A stretch of 64,000 nucleotides of DNA from Siphonodentalium dalli (Eukaryota; Mollusca; Scaphopoda; Gadilida; Siphonodentaliidae). The notes under the pieces are model-generated. The model made no database searches and was not told the DNA's origin. It saw nothing but the letters and a program-made list of their open reading frames with translations. Positions 23,866-36,419 of this stretch are shown here, piece after piece. The stretch is from contig CP136066.1 in assembly GCA_032622095.1 (NCBI GenBank), positions 58,994,609 to 59,058,608 of the forward strand, given 5' to 3'. The stretch's first letter is position 1, and each line of letters begins with the position of its first letter. The position numbers were made by a program, and so were the translations under genes.

Positions 23866-26090
23866 TGGACAGTGACACGCTTAATACAATCGAGAAGTTA
23901 ACTTGTGCTTTATACATATGTCGTGAACGTTCGAGAAAAGTGAATTAAGCTAGGATGGGTAACGTTCCAGCAGAAGTTTGAAAATCAGCAGAAGGTACTT
24001 GATTTTTCTGCACTTACACCATGTAAGGAATCTTTAATTCTACACTCAAAACGAGCCCACACGATACCAAAACAGTGGAGACTTGCAACTGTTGCCAAAT
24101 CAACCACTCCCGATGTAGCACTTCATGGATGGACGGCCGATAGGCAACCTGATTTTTGAACCAATCTTCCCTGAAGATGTTGCATTATATTGACTGATAC
24201 CACCACATTTGATGAAATTGACAGTGACAGTGAAGATGAGATTGCATAATCTGTGGGCAGTACTATTGAAATATATGGTATGAATTATATCCACTAGTCT
24301 GAATGGCCATTCGAGTTGAGTAGCATATAGCATAAAATTGAAAGCATTAAGAACACTTGGGGTCGGCTTAAGTTTAACTTTATTTATTATTTCTGGTCTG
24401 GGACATGATTATATAATTTCATGTCTGGTATTGGGGATGAACTTATGCTTATTGTGTGCGTGTTTTGCAGCTGTATCCATAAAACTGACAGTCATGGGAA
24501 TTTTTCAGAAATTTTCCACTTAAAAATAATGAAAATTTAGCTAATTTACCCCCAAAAAATCAAATATTTAAACAAAATAGACTCTCCCATAACATAAACC
24601 TCCTCAGATACATTCTAATTCCATGATATATGATAATACTCTGAATTGGTTAACAAAACGGAACCAAAACGAGCTATTTTGACTTGACAGGTATTTTAAG
24701 ATATAAAATCAGTTTTAAGGGGGAGGGTTAAGTTTTTGAAAATATCTCGGCTTCTTGGATATCAGAGGTTGTGATTTTGATATAAATGAATCAGGTATAT
24801 AATGCTGAAAAATTTTGATGCACCATTGAGAGCTTTATACCAAAAACTGAACATTTTAAAGAAAATCTTCTGGAAAACGTTTTTGAAAAAGCTCTGCAAT
24901 TTATGCATTTTTTTGGCATTTTCGTTAATTTTTCACAAAAATTGTTGGAGAAATAGATAGAACGACACGAGTGTGTGAAGATGATAACGTTATTGCACGA
25001 GTTTGTTGTGACGCGATGGTAAAACGAGAACCTGAGGTTCCAGTTTTACCTCGCGGGACGACAAACGAGTGCAATAACGTTAACATGTTCACACATCTGT
25101 GTTGTTCTATGTTTATTGCCCACCCTGATGGTTGTAGCTTGTGCTATACTAAAATTTAGGTCTATATTGTTTATTTAATTGAACAAACGTGTGCTCAATG
25201 TAGACTATACCTAATAATTTAGTGAAGAAATTGTCTGTTACGGTAGACGTCGCCAATGACGTTGTTGACGTAATCGGTTTGTATTCTTCAAGAACAATAC
25301 ACAATTGTTTATTGAACGTTTTGAAATCTTTTGTATTTTGCTGTATTTCGCACAAATAAGCTATTGGGTGTGCAATAAATAGATAGAACGACTCAAGTGT
25401 GTGAACTAGTTAACGTTATTGCACGAGTTTGTTGTGACGCGATGGTAAAACGAGAACCGGAGGTTCCAGTTTTGCCTCGCGGCACGACAAACGAGTGCAA
25501 TAACGTTAACATGTTCACACAACTGTGTTGTTCTATGTTTATTGCACATTCTGAAGGTTGCAGCTTGTAACATACTAACATTTAAGTCGATATTGTTGTA
25601 TTTAATTGAACAAACGTGTGCTTAATGTCGACTACACCCCATAATTTAGCGAAGACATTTTCTGTTAAAGTTGACGTCGCCAGTGACGTTGTTGACGTAA
25701 TATTAGGTTTGTATTGTTCAAGAACAATACACATTTTTGTATTGAACGTTTCAATTCTTCTGTATTTTGCTATATTTCGCACAAATAAGCCATTGGGTGT
25801 GCAATAATATAATTTATTGCACATCATTAATGTTAAGCAACCCAGATATAATAAATATCTGATATTCAAGTATATTTTATTCGACATTTGTCTTGTTTTA
25901 TTGGTTTTCCTGATTATACTGAATTTTGCAGATCAAAAACACTAAAAAGGTAAAAAATATATATATTTTCCACCTGCTCCGCCCTGGATACCTCCGTGTT
26001 TTGGAACCCCCATGGGGCAAGGATAATTGGAGATAGCGTCAAAATTTCTACCCTTTCGTGTGATACTACCCTCATCTGGGGGCCGGTCTA
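23866..26090 (-). repeat. Right arm of the second large inverted repeat
   Basis: Reverse complement of 20,543-21,805 with scattered substitutions, interrupted by a tandem insertion at 24,951-25,805. It ends at GGGGGCCGGTCTA (26,090). Confidence 0.85.
24951..25805. repeat. Head-to-tail dimer of a 427-bp unit inserted in the right arm
   Basis: Unit 1 is 24,951-25,376 and unit 2 is 25,377-25,805. Both start AAATAGATAGAACGAC and end CCCAATAG/GGGTGTGCAAT-type sequence. Each contains an imperfect hairpin whose arms are AACGTTATTGCACGAG and CGAGTGCAATAACGTT, with an inner stem GGTAAAACGAGAACC, and a run of TGACGT-like words near the far end. The left arm has no counterpart, so the dimer inserted after the arms duplicated. 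Exactly two units recalls a short LTR pair without an interior, or integration of a rolling-circle product. No clear target duplication is visible. Confidence 0.75.
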
Positions 26091-27127
26091 AAAACCCCTT
26101 TCATAAGGTTGGGACCTCGCCAGACTCTTCCTGATCATAATACAAAAATTATCAACATATTTGCCGTCAGGATACATATGTTATTTTCGCGCTCGCAGGA
26201 ACGTTCGCCTCAGAGCAATGCACCAATATGCATGTATGGCGCGTTCACATGGTGCGTTCACATGACGAGATAGAAAATGTAAAGTGTGTCCCATGTGATT
26301 TACTTGCATGGCCAATGAAAAGATAATACAAAGAAAATATCGGACTGCTATTTTATCATTAGTAGGTGATATGTGTTCACCATGATCATCGGTATCCGTT
26401 AAGTAATGTCTGAGGGACAACCGTACACGCGCTCGGGTTAGCTGCATGACCTATGAATATTAGACGGATACAGTAACGGTTAAGAATAGCTATTCGTATT
26501 CGTAAAAAAAAAATCGTTTCGCAACTATACGATTAGGGTTATTGAACAGTTTTGTACACTGGGAAAACTAATTGTTTAAATTTTAACCAATTTAATTGAT
26601 ACACGTGATATTGTTTGTACTACACCATATTTTTGGTCGTAGCACATGATAACAGCGTCTGGTGTGAGAACATAGTTGTACGGTAACAAACAATCGACGT
26701 TGTTTGACACGAAACGGCCGCCCGATTGGTCAGTCGGTATTACGTGATGTTTACAACTTTCTTCTAAGTTCTATCCACAATCACAGTGACGCTGACCTGA
26801 TGACAGTCAAAATCAGAACTTGTTTACGTGGCCCTGGGTGAACCACCGAAGCATGTTTATTAGACCAATCAGACTAAAATAGATATGTGATGGAGCTTGT
26901 ACGAGGCCCGTTCTCCCTCCTCACCATATAGTAGCCCCCTCCCAGTGAAATTTCACCCCGATAATAATTTAGAGATTTTTTCAACCAGTATATTTTGTGC
27001 TAAATGTGTTGGTTTTAGCCGGAAAAATGTGGGTACCAGTTAGGAAATTCCAACTACTCAAGCGGTGAAAATGGCATTTCCGAACTTGGAAACTTGCTTC
27101 TATTCACTTCATGCAGATTCAACTTAA
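26091..27127. other. Unassigned stretch
   Basis: No gene recognised. Short frames only. Nothing that matches the inverted repeats on either side. Confidence 0.4.
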
Positions 27128-28160
27128 CATGCACCTTTGACTCGAATGACCCCACTTGTGACATCCTTAAATCACACAATTACACTCCTGATAGCATGGA
27201 GAGTATTATTTATAAGTTTGGTGCTAATCGGCGACTAATCAATATTTTATCAAAGTTGGTGCCCACCCCTCCCCTCCCCACCCCATCTCTCACCCAAACA
27301 GAACCAATATGGCGTTTTTAAATCACACGATTAAATTCCTCGTATCATGGATAAGAACGTGCATCAATTTGGTGGAAATTGGCGCTAAAAATGTTGTGTA
27401 TCAATTTTGGTGCCCCTCTCCCATTCAGTGCAACCCTGACTCGAATGAGGCCACATTTGACAGATTTAAGCCACACCATTAGACTCCTCATACCATGGGG
27501 ATGATTTTTTATAAGTTTGGTGGCAATCGGCGACTGAACCCATTCTTATCAAATTCGGTGCCCACCCCCCACCAATCTCTCATCCAAACGACAAAAATTT
27601 GACGTCGTTAAATCGCACAATTAGATTCCTTGTATCATGAAGAAGAATATATATCAATTTGGTGGAAATCTGCGCTAAAATAAGTTTTATCAATGTTGGT
27701 GCCCCTCTCCCCTTCCGTGCATCCCTGACTCGAACGACGCCACTTTTGACATATTTAAACCACACCATTAGATTCTTCATATCATGGGTATGATTATATG
27801 TAAGTTTCGTGGCAATCGGCGACAAAAGAAAGTCTGCCCCTCACCCTTTTCTGCCCCTGACAACAACGGCGTCACTTTAGAAAATTTTAACCCCTACCAT
27901 TATCTTTCTCGTAAACAGTTACCCCTAGTAGACTCATTTGGTATCATCTAGATGGTCCCCTGTGCATTTATATAGAACCATAATCCATAAACCTAACACT
28001 TATTACCATTGTTACTTCTTGTTGTTTGCATCGCGCACTGTCGTATCACTAACGCTACCATAATCCCTACCCCTAACCCTAAAACCTACCCTGAAACTAA
28101 CCCTAACCATAACACAGACAGACAGACAGACAGAAAGACATTCGCAAATATAGATATAGA
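27128..28160 (-). mobile_element. Truncated Helitron copy (5' end and part of tandem body)
   Basis: The minus strand begins TCTATATCTATATTTGCG at 28,160, preceded by A, followed by a GTCT microsatellite. Both match the two complete copies at 29,831 and 60,526. Leftwards lie about five units of the family's 145-base internal repeat (CGCCGATTGCCACCAAAC and its relatives). No CTAG-hairpin 3' terminus is found, so the 3' part is missing. Between head and body are a few CCCTAAC-like words that are not a telomere array. Confidence 0.75.
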
Positions 28161-28738
28161 TATGTACCCATGTTAAAGACAGAATAAAAAGTTGAAGAAA
28201 CTTGTCGCTCACAATAAAGGGGTGTGATTATGTCTTGAGTTTGTACTTGGTTGTGTTTTTTATAGTCATTGGTAGACTATGACTGCGCGAAGCTTGCGTG
28301 TCAATGTTTGGCTTAATGTACATGTATTGACGATACATAAGTGCGTCATATATATTGTCTCTGTAATGCATTTTATGATGACCAGTTACAACCAGAGTAC
28401 TATTAAATTTAATTGATTTGAAACCGGAATCGTAACTAAGTAAATTTCAAAACGGAAAGGGAAAGGCAGAACCAGAATTCCAGTAAATAAACTATCCTAA
28501 GCGTAATGCTTATCTATCGTATTGAATTATGGGAAAGGTGAATCTTATCAACTCTTATTCAAATGTATTGAGTCCTATTTGAATTAGGATACTAAGGCCC
28601 TTCTGAATCCCATTCGAGATTAAGTGATTCGAGTAGTACATGGATTTGCATCTAGAAGGTTCTTCTCAGTAATATCTCGAAATGTACTTTTGTGACATGT
28701 CTTTCCACTTCGAGGGATTTGCAGATGGATACTCGGTG
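28161..28738. other. Unassigned stretch
   Basis: Nothing recognised apart from short AT-rich sequence. Confidence 0.4.
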
Positions 28739-28882
28739 GATATTACTTGTTTTGATATTAGGCCCAATATAAGCCCGATGTAACCTCACATCAGTCGAGG
28801 CCGAGACTGAGAGTCGAAGGCCGATATGAGGTTACCGAGGGCTGATATAAGGCCAATAATATCAAACCAACCAATACATATC
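28739..28882. mobile_element. Hairpin MITE-like element, copy 1
   Basis: About 145 bases run from GGATATTACTTG to a complementary ATATCC end and fold back through GATATTAGGCCCAATAT and its complement, with CTGAG/GAGGTTACC words in the stem. The second copy lies at 29,494-29,641. Confidence 0.65.
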
Positions 28883-29493
28883 CTATACTTTATTAATTAG
28901 ATCACCTCTCAGTAACAGTGTATTCTCGACAACTCTTTTAAATGAGTTGAGTCACTAAAATATATGGCTGTATGTCACCACAGTCGAAATATATAGATCG
29001 CACGTGCACATGCACGGGTCATAACTGCATGGTGCGTGAAAGTTGCGGCTAGCCAATCAAATAACGTCCAATTGCCGATGACACTTGCATGATCAATCAA
29101 TAATTAGATGTCAAAGGTGTCCGTTTCAACTTTAATTCAAACTAGAAGATATCATAACTGGTCGCTTGAGTAACTAAGGATCAGGGCGTATATATATACT
29201 GAAATGTGAGAGGATCTGTTTGTTTGAAGATGTTTATCAGTCGATATCGTGAGTAAATGATATTGAAATGAATTGTCATCTTGTCAGTAAATAAAGTTAA
29301 ATTTAAACACAACGGATGGGATTCTAAGTACATCGGGGAAGTATGAAAATGACAATTGAAGCCGCTTTCGATCGGCAAAATTGTAATTCCATGAGGACCA
29401 GATGTCGCTTTCGTTTTTAAATTATGAATACCGGACAGTTGCGACATCTATGCTTTGCTAATAAGTTACGAAAAGGCAATCTAATTAATAAAT
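28883..29493. other. Spacer between two hairpins, nothing recognised
   Basis: AT-rich, with no gene. The two flanking hairpins share terminal words, so this could also be the interior of one 0.9-kb element with hairpin ends. Confidence 0.4.
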
Positions 29494-29641
29494 AGGATAC
29501 TACTTGGTTGGTTTGTTATTATTAGCCTAATATCAGCACTCGGTAACCTCATATCAGCCCTCGATCTTCGGTCTCAGGCTGATACGAGGTTACCTCGGGC
29601 TGATATCGGGCTTATAATATCAAACAAACCCAAGTAATATC
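29494..29641. mobile_element. Hairpin MITE-like element, copy 2
   Basis: Starts GGATACTACTTGGTTGG and ends CAAGTAATATCC. The stem contains TAACCTCATATCAGCCCTCG and its near complement. Similar in length and sequence to copy 1. Confidence 0.65.
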
Positions 29642-29725
29642 CTCTAACTATTTATGGTAACGTCTGCAGATCAATAAGTAGGTCTCGTAGTCATATATAA
29701 CATTTTATTCTGCTGTTCTGTTGAA

Positions 29726-29828
29726 TATAAAGAGTAACGAATGTAAAGAGTAACGAATATAAAGAGTAACGAATATAAAGAGAAACGAATATAAAGAGAA
29801 ACGAAAATAAAGAGAAACGAAAATAAAC
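29726..29828 (+). repeat. 16-bp tandem repeat (GAATATAAAGAGTAAC)
   Basis: About seven units of 16 bases end directly at the Helitron's 5' end. Related words (AATATAAACAG) continue right after its 3' end at 32,535-32,580. The Helitron therefore landed inside this array. Confidence 0.8.
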
Positions 29829-29830
29829 AA

Positions 29831-29850
29831 TCTATATCTATATTTGCGAA

Positions 29851-29897
<47 letters not shown>

Positions 29898-32534
29898 GTT
29901 CTATAGAAATTCACAGGGGACCATCTAGATGATGCCAAAGGTGTCTACTAGGAGTAGCTTTTTACGAGAAAGATAATGGTCGGGGTTAAAATTTTCTAAA
30001 GTGACGCCGTTGTTGTCAGGGGCAGAAAAGGGGGAGGGGCAGAAAAAAAAATTGTCGCCGATTGCCACCAAACTTATATATAATCATCCCCATTATATGA
30101 GGAATCTAATGGCGTGGTTTAAATATGGCAAAAGTCGCGACGTTCGCGTCAGAGGTGCCAGGAAGGGGGGGGGCATATTTTTTTCTGTCGCCGATTGCCA
30201 CGAAACTTACATATAATCATCCCCATGATATGAAGAATCCAACGGTGTGGTTTAAATATGTCAAAAGTGGCGTCGTTTGAATCAGTGATGCGATTTAACA
30301 ACGCCTAATTGTTGTTTTTGGATGAGAGATTGGGAGGGGGTGGGCACTAAATTTGATAATAAGTCGCCGATTGCCACCACACTTATACAAAATCATCCCC
30401 ATGGTATGAGGAGTCTAATGATGTGGCTTTTATCTGTCAAATGTGGCCTCATTCGAGTCAGGGTTGCATTGAAAGGGACAGGGGCACCAAAATTAATGCA
30501 CAATTATTTTAGCGCCAATGTCCACCAAATTGATACACGTTCTTATCCATGATACGAGGAATCTAATCGTGATTTAAAGACGCCATAGTGGTGCTGTTTG
30601 GGTGAGAGATGGAGAGGGGAGGGATTGGCACCAAATTTGATAAGATTGTTGAGTCGCCGATTATCACCAAACTTATAAACAATCATCTCCATGATATCAG
30701 GAGTTTAATCGTGTGGTTTACGGATGTCACAAGTGGGGCCATTCGAGTGGTGTATAGAGATGTATAGAGATGAGAGGGACACCAAAAATTATATCTATAT
30801 GTTTAGTGCCGATTTCCACCAGATTGATACATATTCTTCTCCGGGATACGAGGAATCTTATCGTGTGGTTTAGATACTCCAAATTGGTGCCCTATGGGTG
30901 AGAGATATGGGGACCTTAAATTTGATACGAATCTGTATACTCGCCAATTTTCACCAATTTCATATATATGCATCTCTAATCTCTAATGAGTCTTAGTGTG
31001 TGCAGCTTGAGTCAGAAATAGGGACGGGATGGTCACCAAAACTGATACAAAATAGTTTTAGTACCAATTACCATCAAATTCAGACACGTTCTTCTCAAAT
31101 GATACAAGAAATAAAATCGTGCTGCCTGTCTGTCTTTTTGTCTGTCTAAGTGCGTTCTATATATAACTTCACGCGGTACAATCGAGATGGCACCAAGGCG
31201 TTCTAAGAGGGGTAACTTTGTACAAGGAAGATAATGGTGCGGGTTAAAATTTTCTAAAATGACGCTGTTGGTGGGAGGGGAAATTAAAAAAATATGGTGA
31301 AATAGTTTTGTCGCTGATTTCCACCAAACGAATACATAATCACCTTCGCAATATGACGTTGTTCGAGTCAGCGTTGCATCAACAATTGATTTAATAAACC
31401 AAATTCCACCAAATTCATACACGTTTTTCTCTAATGATATACCATGAATTAAATCACATTTGGTGTCGTTTGCGTCACGGATGGCGAGCGGATATATATG
31501 CACATATAAGTTATATACAGTCACCAGGCCATCTCCATATCATTTTAAGTAGTTGGGCGTTCACATTTCACAATCCCGACATATGGTGACCCACATAAGT
31601 CACTTGAACAATTATATCTTCTTAACAGTCATATTTATATGGGAATGGCAATCAAGGCATTCACACAATGACCTAGCAAAAAGAGATAACTAGAAGAAGC
31701 ATTAAACGTATATTTATCATTCTATTGAAGAGATACATATATTCGTGCAAACTGAGAGACCTCGAACCGTCAGAGGATCGCATAAATTTAGTCTGTTCCA
31801 TTCAATAGTTTCCACAAAAAAGTTACATTTTGTCAAGAGATATGGAAGGCCTGTTCAAAAAATAGTGGTCACAGTGTGCAGTCAAATATAGTTTCTTCTG
31901 ATATACAAGAACATGCAGTTAGTAGCACAAGACTTTTCAGGATCCTACCAATACTGACATCTGACAAGGGTTTTAGAACAGACTCATCGATTGACATAAA
32001 CAACTCAAAATCTCGCTCTGTGCCTGGTACATGTAGCTGATATATGTGCGCAGCAACATTTCGTTTAAACTAAGAATATTTAGTCAATATATAGCAGCAT
32101 GAACAGAGGAGCACCTGGAAATTTCTTTGAAACATCTGTATCTTCATGGTATGATAGCCAGGTGTCCTCGAGGTCTTAGTCCAACCCACTAACTTGATTG
32201 ATACATCTCAATATGTAAAACCCAATTATCATCTTTTATCGAACTAATGTGCTTATGATGTTCATGTATCATATTATAACGTCTAATGTATACGCAGTTG
32301 TATATAAATAAATACTTCATTATTGGTGGAAAGAATTAATCACGATAAACAGAATGACAATTGACAAGGTGAGCCACTACTTATATTCCATGACTGTAAT
32401 AATCATGTTTTGTGATGCTATTTGAATATACAATTTATGAGAAAACGTATAACACTTTAAGCAAGAGCATTCTCTATTCCCAACAAATATCCCCAGCATA
32501 CATTAACCTGGGCAACGCCGGGTAACCCTGCTAG
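29831..32534 (+). mobile_element. Complete non-autonomous Helitron, copy 1 (2.7 kb)
   Basis: The 5' end TCTATATCTATATTTGCG is preceded by A. The 3' end is CTAG followed by T, so insertion was between A and T as Helitrons do. Just before CTAG is the hairpin ACCTGG-gcaacg-CCGGGT, the other Helitron hallmark. Next to the 5' end is a (GTCT)n microsatellite. The body (about 30,030-31,120) is an array of units of about 145 bases alternating between CGCCGATTGCCACCAAAC and AGCGCCAATTTCCACCAAA types. At 31,120-31,260 a second, decayed copy of the head region appears. The tail (31,550-32,534) is unique to the family. No Rep/helicase frame is present, so movement would need an autonomous partner. Confidence 0.88.
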
Positions 32535-33520
32535 TAACTAATATAAACAGAAATGAATATAAACAGTAAGGAATATAGGGTTATGTGTAGCTGTCACATG
32601 TGAAGGTCAAATGAAAATTTATATTCCAGTTGTGAACTATTGAGATCTTCGGTCCATTCAGTAATTTTGAAATTTGCAGGTTGTAAACTTGAATCGCCTG
32701 TCTCTGAAAAATGATTATGTACGCATGTGATTATTATTTGTAGTATGGTTTGTGTGGTTTTTAAAAGGTCGTACCTGTCTACGGGTTGGTTACATACATA
32801 AGTTCATCTAATAACATTGTAATATTTCAAATATAAATGACATTTATCGCTTCTTTTAATGAGAATTATAAAATTCCGCAGCTACCATATAAATGACATG
32901 TTTCACCTTTTATTTTGGAAATTCGAGTTCTAAAATGCCGTATCATCAATTCTAAAATGGTCTCAGTAATTCTTATTTTCGAAACCATTCATAGGATAAT
33001 TCTGATTGGATTATTTTGAAGAAGACTGGCCGGAAGGCGTATCCTCCTTATGCTGAGTGAGAGACAAACGAAGCCGCGGAAATCGTCAACACTATAATGT
33101 CGTATCTCAGTATTATCTCAGATTTCTATGTTGTCCTTCTGAAGTGTCGTAAAAATAATAAAATCATGTTTTCTCATCAACTATATAGAAGATAATTGGA
33201 TGTTAAGTGTATATATTACAAAAGCTGTGATAAAAAGTGTTATTGTGTACAGTTATTGGCAGATACAAATTATAGTTAGAGACGAGTAGTTTTTTTATAT
33301 CTCTTAAACAATTTGATTTTCCCCTAGGAACGACCTTTTAGAAGCCAACGGACGATGTGGGCGCCTGTATGTGTGTTTGCGTGCATGTTATTAAATTAAA
33401 GTATACAAGCCTATGAGGATATCGGATATATGAAGTGTACAAACATAGTATACACATCTTCTGGTTGGTTGCCAAATATATATTTGAATGTATACAAGAT
33501 TAGATCTTATATATATAAGC
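32535..33520. other. Unassigned stretch between Helitron and palindrome
   Basis: Apart from remnants of the 16-bp array at the left edge, no gene or repeat recognised. Confidence 0.4.
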
Positions 33521-33526
33521 CAGGTA
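33521..33526. repeat. Left 6-bp direct repeat CAGGTA flanking the 14-kb palindrome
   Basis: CAGGTA abuts the first paired base of the palindrome and is repeated in the same orientation at 47,581-47,586, immediately after the last paired base. Bases further out do not match. A chance match at this exact position would be about 1 in 4,096. Confidence 0.7.
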
Positions 33527-33566
33527 TGATGATACCGGGCCTGTTTGGGGGCAGTCTAGACAGTTT

Positions 33567-33618
33567 GACCTACATTCTCTGCAGTACTACCGTCGGAGTT
33601 TGACCTATATTCTCCGCC
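33567..33618 (+). repeat. Subterminal duplicated motif in palindrome arm
   Basis: GTTTGACCTACATTCTCTGC and GTTTGACCTATATTCTCCGC lie about 31 bases apart, 40 bases inside the left terminus. They are mirrored at about 47,489-47,540. Candidate binding sites for a mobilising enzyme, by analogy only. Confidence 0.5.
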
Positions 33619-33721
33619 CACGCATTGCATCATGGTCTATTTGTATGCCGGTTGTGCATGTCCGGACATGACCCGTTGGTTATATCCAATGGGATAATGT
33701 TAAAGTGACACTCGCATTGAA

Positions 33722-33960
33722 AACTTCAAAAAATTCAAAACTTCAAAAATTTCAAAAATTTCAAAAACTTCAAAAATTTCAAAAACTTCAAAAATTTCAA
33801 AAATTTCAAAAACTTCAAAAACTTCAAAAATTTCTAAAATTTCAAAAACTTCAAAAATCTCAAAAAATTTCAAAAAAGTTCAAAAAGTTCAAAATACTCA
33901 AAAATTTCAAAAAACTTAAAAAACTTTTCAAAAAGAAACAAAAATGAAAAACAGAAAAAA
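33722..33960 (+). repeat. CTTCAAAAATTTCAAAAA low-complexity array (left arm)
   Basis: Tandem 9- and 12-base words. The lysine/phenylalanine-rich frame across it is a by-product. This array is 36 bases longer than its mirror at 47,150-47,385. Confidence 0.85.
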
Positions 33961-34180
33961 ATTCATAAATTAAAAAAATATGAAAAACTTAAAAAACTTC
34001 AACTTTTTCTAAAATTCAAAAATAATTTAAAATTAAATTAAAATTAACTGTCTTTTAATATATCTAACCCACTGCCACTTCTAAGGGTTCCACACTACAC
34101 CTGAGGGGATATTGAGTGGTCTACACACGTCTCCTAAACCCTAGAATAAGATCCAGCCCATAAGAAACACTGCCTCCTGC

Positions 34181-34312
34181 AATGCCTGTCATTCGAATCT
34201 GACGCAATCACTACTTCTGGCGCAATGCCTGAGTCATTCGAATCTGGCGCAATCCCTACTTCCGGCGCAACGCCTGAGTCATTGGAATCTGACGCAATCC
34301 CTCGTGAAACCT
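34181..34312 (+). repeat. 45-bp tandem repeat, three units (left arm)
   Basis: Starts of AATGCCTG or AACGCCTG at 34,181, 34,224 and 34,269, each followed by GTCATTCGAATCTG-like sequence. Mirrored at about 46,831-46,960. It codes a 15-residue period in one frame only because 45 is a multiple of three. Confidence 0.75.
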
Positions 34313-34912
34313 ACCGGCTGACTCCACACCCATCGGCTAAACGTTGTATCACATGCTTATTATTTGATCATATCGTGGAAATTCAATGTTTTGTCATCAC
34401 TCATGAGATATAACCCATATCCACTGAAAAAGGGTGGATATCCTCTATTTATTTATAATTTTTTCTTTGTTATCTTTTTTTTTATCCCTCTTTTTTATCT
34501 ACCACTTCCTGTTTTTATTCGCTCTTCTTTTTCTTACAACTTCTAATCCCTCATAATCTTCGAATATCCACTTTCATCTCCAAGTTTTTGAAAAAATTCT
34601 TTGTTTAGTAGCACCTCCAGATGGGCTCTATAGAATTTGAACGAGGCATCCATCTTGGATATTACTCTTTTTATGACTAAATCCGTTAGCACGCTCTACA
34701 GATGGCATATAGGTAGCACGCTCTACAGATGTCATATAGGCCTCTTCACATCTTGTTTTCCATAATTTATTCATTCCTAATCGCTCCATTGACTGTAACA
34801 AATTAAATTACCCCCTCCCCCTGTATTTAGAATACATCCTTGATTATTAATATTTCCTCCTTTCATGGTGTGCATGTTCCTTGGGACATCTTTGCTAATG
34901 TGAAGCCACACC

Positions 34913-34915
<3 letters not shown>

Positions 34916-34949
<34 letters not shown>
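34916..34949. repeat. TA microsatellite, 17 repeats (14 in the mirror copy)
   Basis: (TA)17 here against (TA)14 at 46,200-46,227, a 6-base difference between otherwise matching arms. Confidence 0.9.
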
Positions 34950-34951
<2 letters not shown>

Positions 34952-36419
34952 ACTTTAAAAGCCCGCGAAAATATTACTCATATTATAGACTTCCCTTTGA
35001 AGACCTTTGTATGTGACAATGATCCGTAATATTGTTTCTAAGTGACACTGGCCAGTGAAACTGATACTACGGGTATGAACTAGCCAACTTCACATCGTAA
35101 CAATAATAAAAGGGACACTTCATCTATATCAGTCTCAAAACGTGTTGGTACACATCTGTGTGGAAACTAAAACCAATCACTCTTCGTCCGTCATCCGTAC
35201 ATAATTGTAATATAATTTTCTCAGAAACCACGGGATCCCTTTGGCTGAAATTTGGTCTCAACATGGGATCAGAAATTATCCATGGAAGACAACAGTGTCC
35301 GTGTGGGGAGAAGCTTCGTAGTGTTTCGCTGTCGCCATGGTGTTTGTTTGGGTATAGGCATGGGTGGTGAGTGTGGTTCTCATATGGTCTGAACTAGCCT
35401 TTACTGACTGAGGTAATTTAGTGCACATGTCATCACTTCACTGATAACCATTATATGGTCAAATCCCTACACTATCAAACGCAATGTTTCAATAATGGGT
35501 TTTCTTAAAATTTTGACTAAATATTGGTTATATTATACGCATCAGCGATCCTTCTTAATAACGCTCTGTATATTTTCAAACGCATTGCACTAAATGGGTT
35601 TGGAATAGCCATACAGGAAAGGAGAAACTGAGGTCCTGGGTAGGTCGACTGCATATAGCAGTATATATGGGGTACAGACATGGACAGCAATGGGTTCCTC
35701 GTGGCTTCTGGTCTACACATGACATATTAAAGTTAACCACACCCATCGGCGCGCCTTTATTGGGCTATGAAGCGCCATACAGGCTCGAATCATGGCCTTC
35801 GCCATGTGTTTCTATTTGAACCCACATTAGTAACTAAATAAAATCTTTCTCTCCAGGTTGTTTCACGCCATAACCTTGATTTGGAAAGCTTGAAGGGCTA
35901 ATTAAGCTTCAATTTAAATCCCAACATTTTCTTATTTGAAGAACGTATCTGGTTAAACATGTCCACCATAGTAAGCTCATTTAATTCAAAGAGCTTCACA
36001 CATAGTCCCACTAGTAATGATGTGTCGTTATTTACTGCAGAAATGGTCATATAGAATACAATACAACACATTTTGGTCACATACCTTAAAGGTGCACGTC
36101 ACTTTCGCAAGATATCGAACTGACCATGTATAGAGTGGAATGACATGTCGGGTATCAAATGTATAATCAGTTCCAGTATTTCGTCCATAAGGCAGTTTTG
36201 GTTGTAACATCATTGTGTATGACGGTTCATTCATATGATACCTTAGCGGTTGCACACGATACTGTCTGTTGTATTTTATGTCTTATATCATGTATATTAA
36301 TTGCTCCATGGATGGTAGGAGTATGGCATTGGTGTCTGGTTCTTCGATGTATTCTAGTCATAGTTCATTCATATTATTACTCTAAAATCTCCATTAAATG
36401 GAGAAACTAAAGAGCCCAT

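Noticed and set aside
28050-28115. Interstitial telomere (CCCTAA)n array
   Set aside because: Only a few irregular CCCTAAC-like words inside a Helitron copy, with no regular array.
33705-33947. Lysine/phenylalanine/glutamine-rich coiled-coil protein
   Set aside because: Translation of a simple CTTCAAAAATTT array that varies by 36 bases between palindrome arms.
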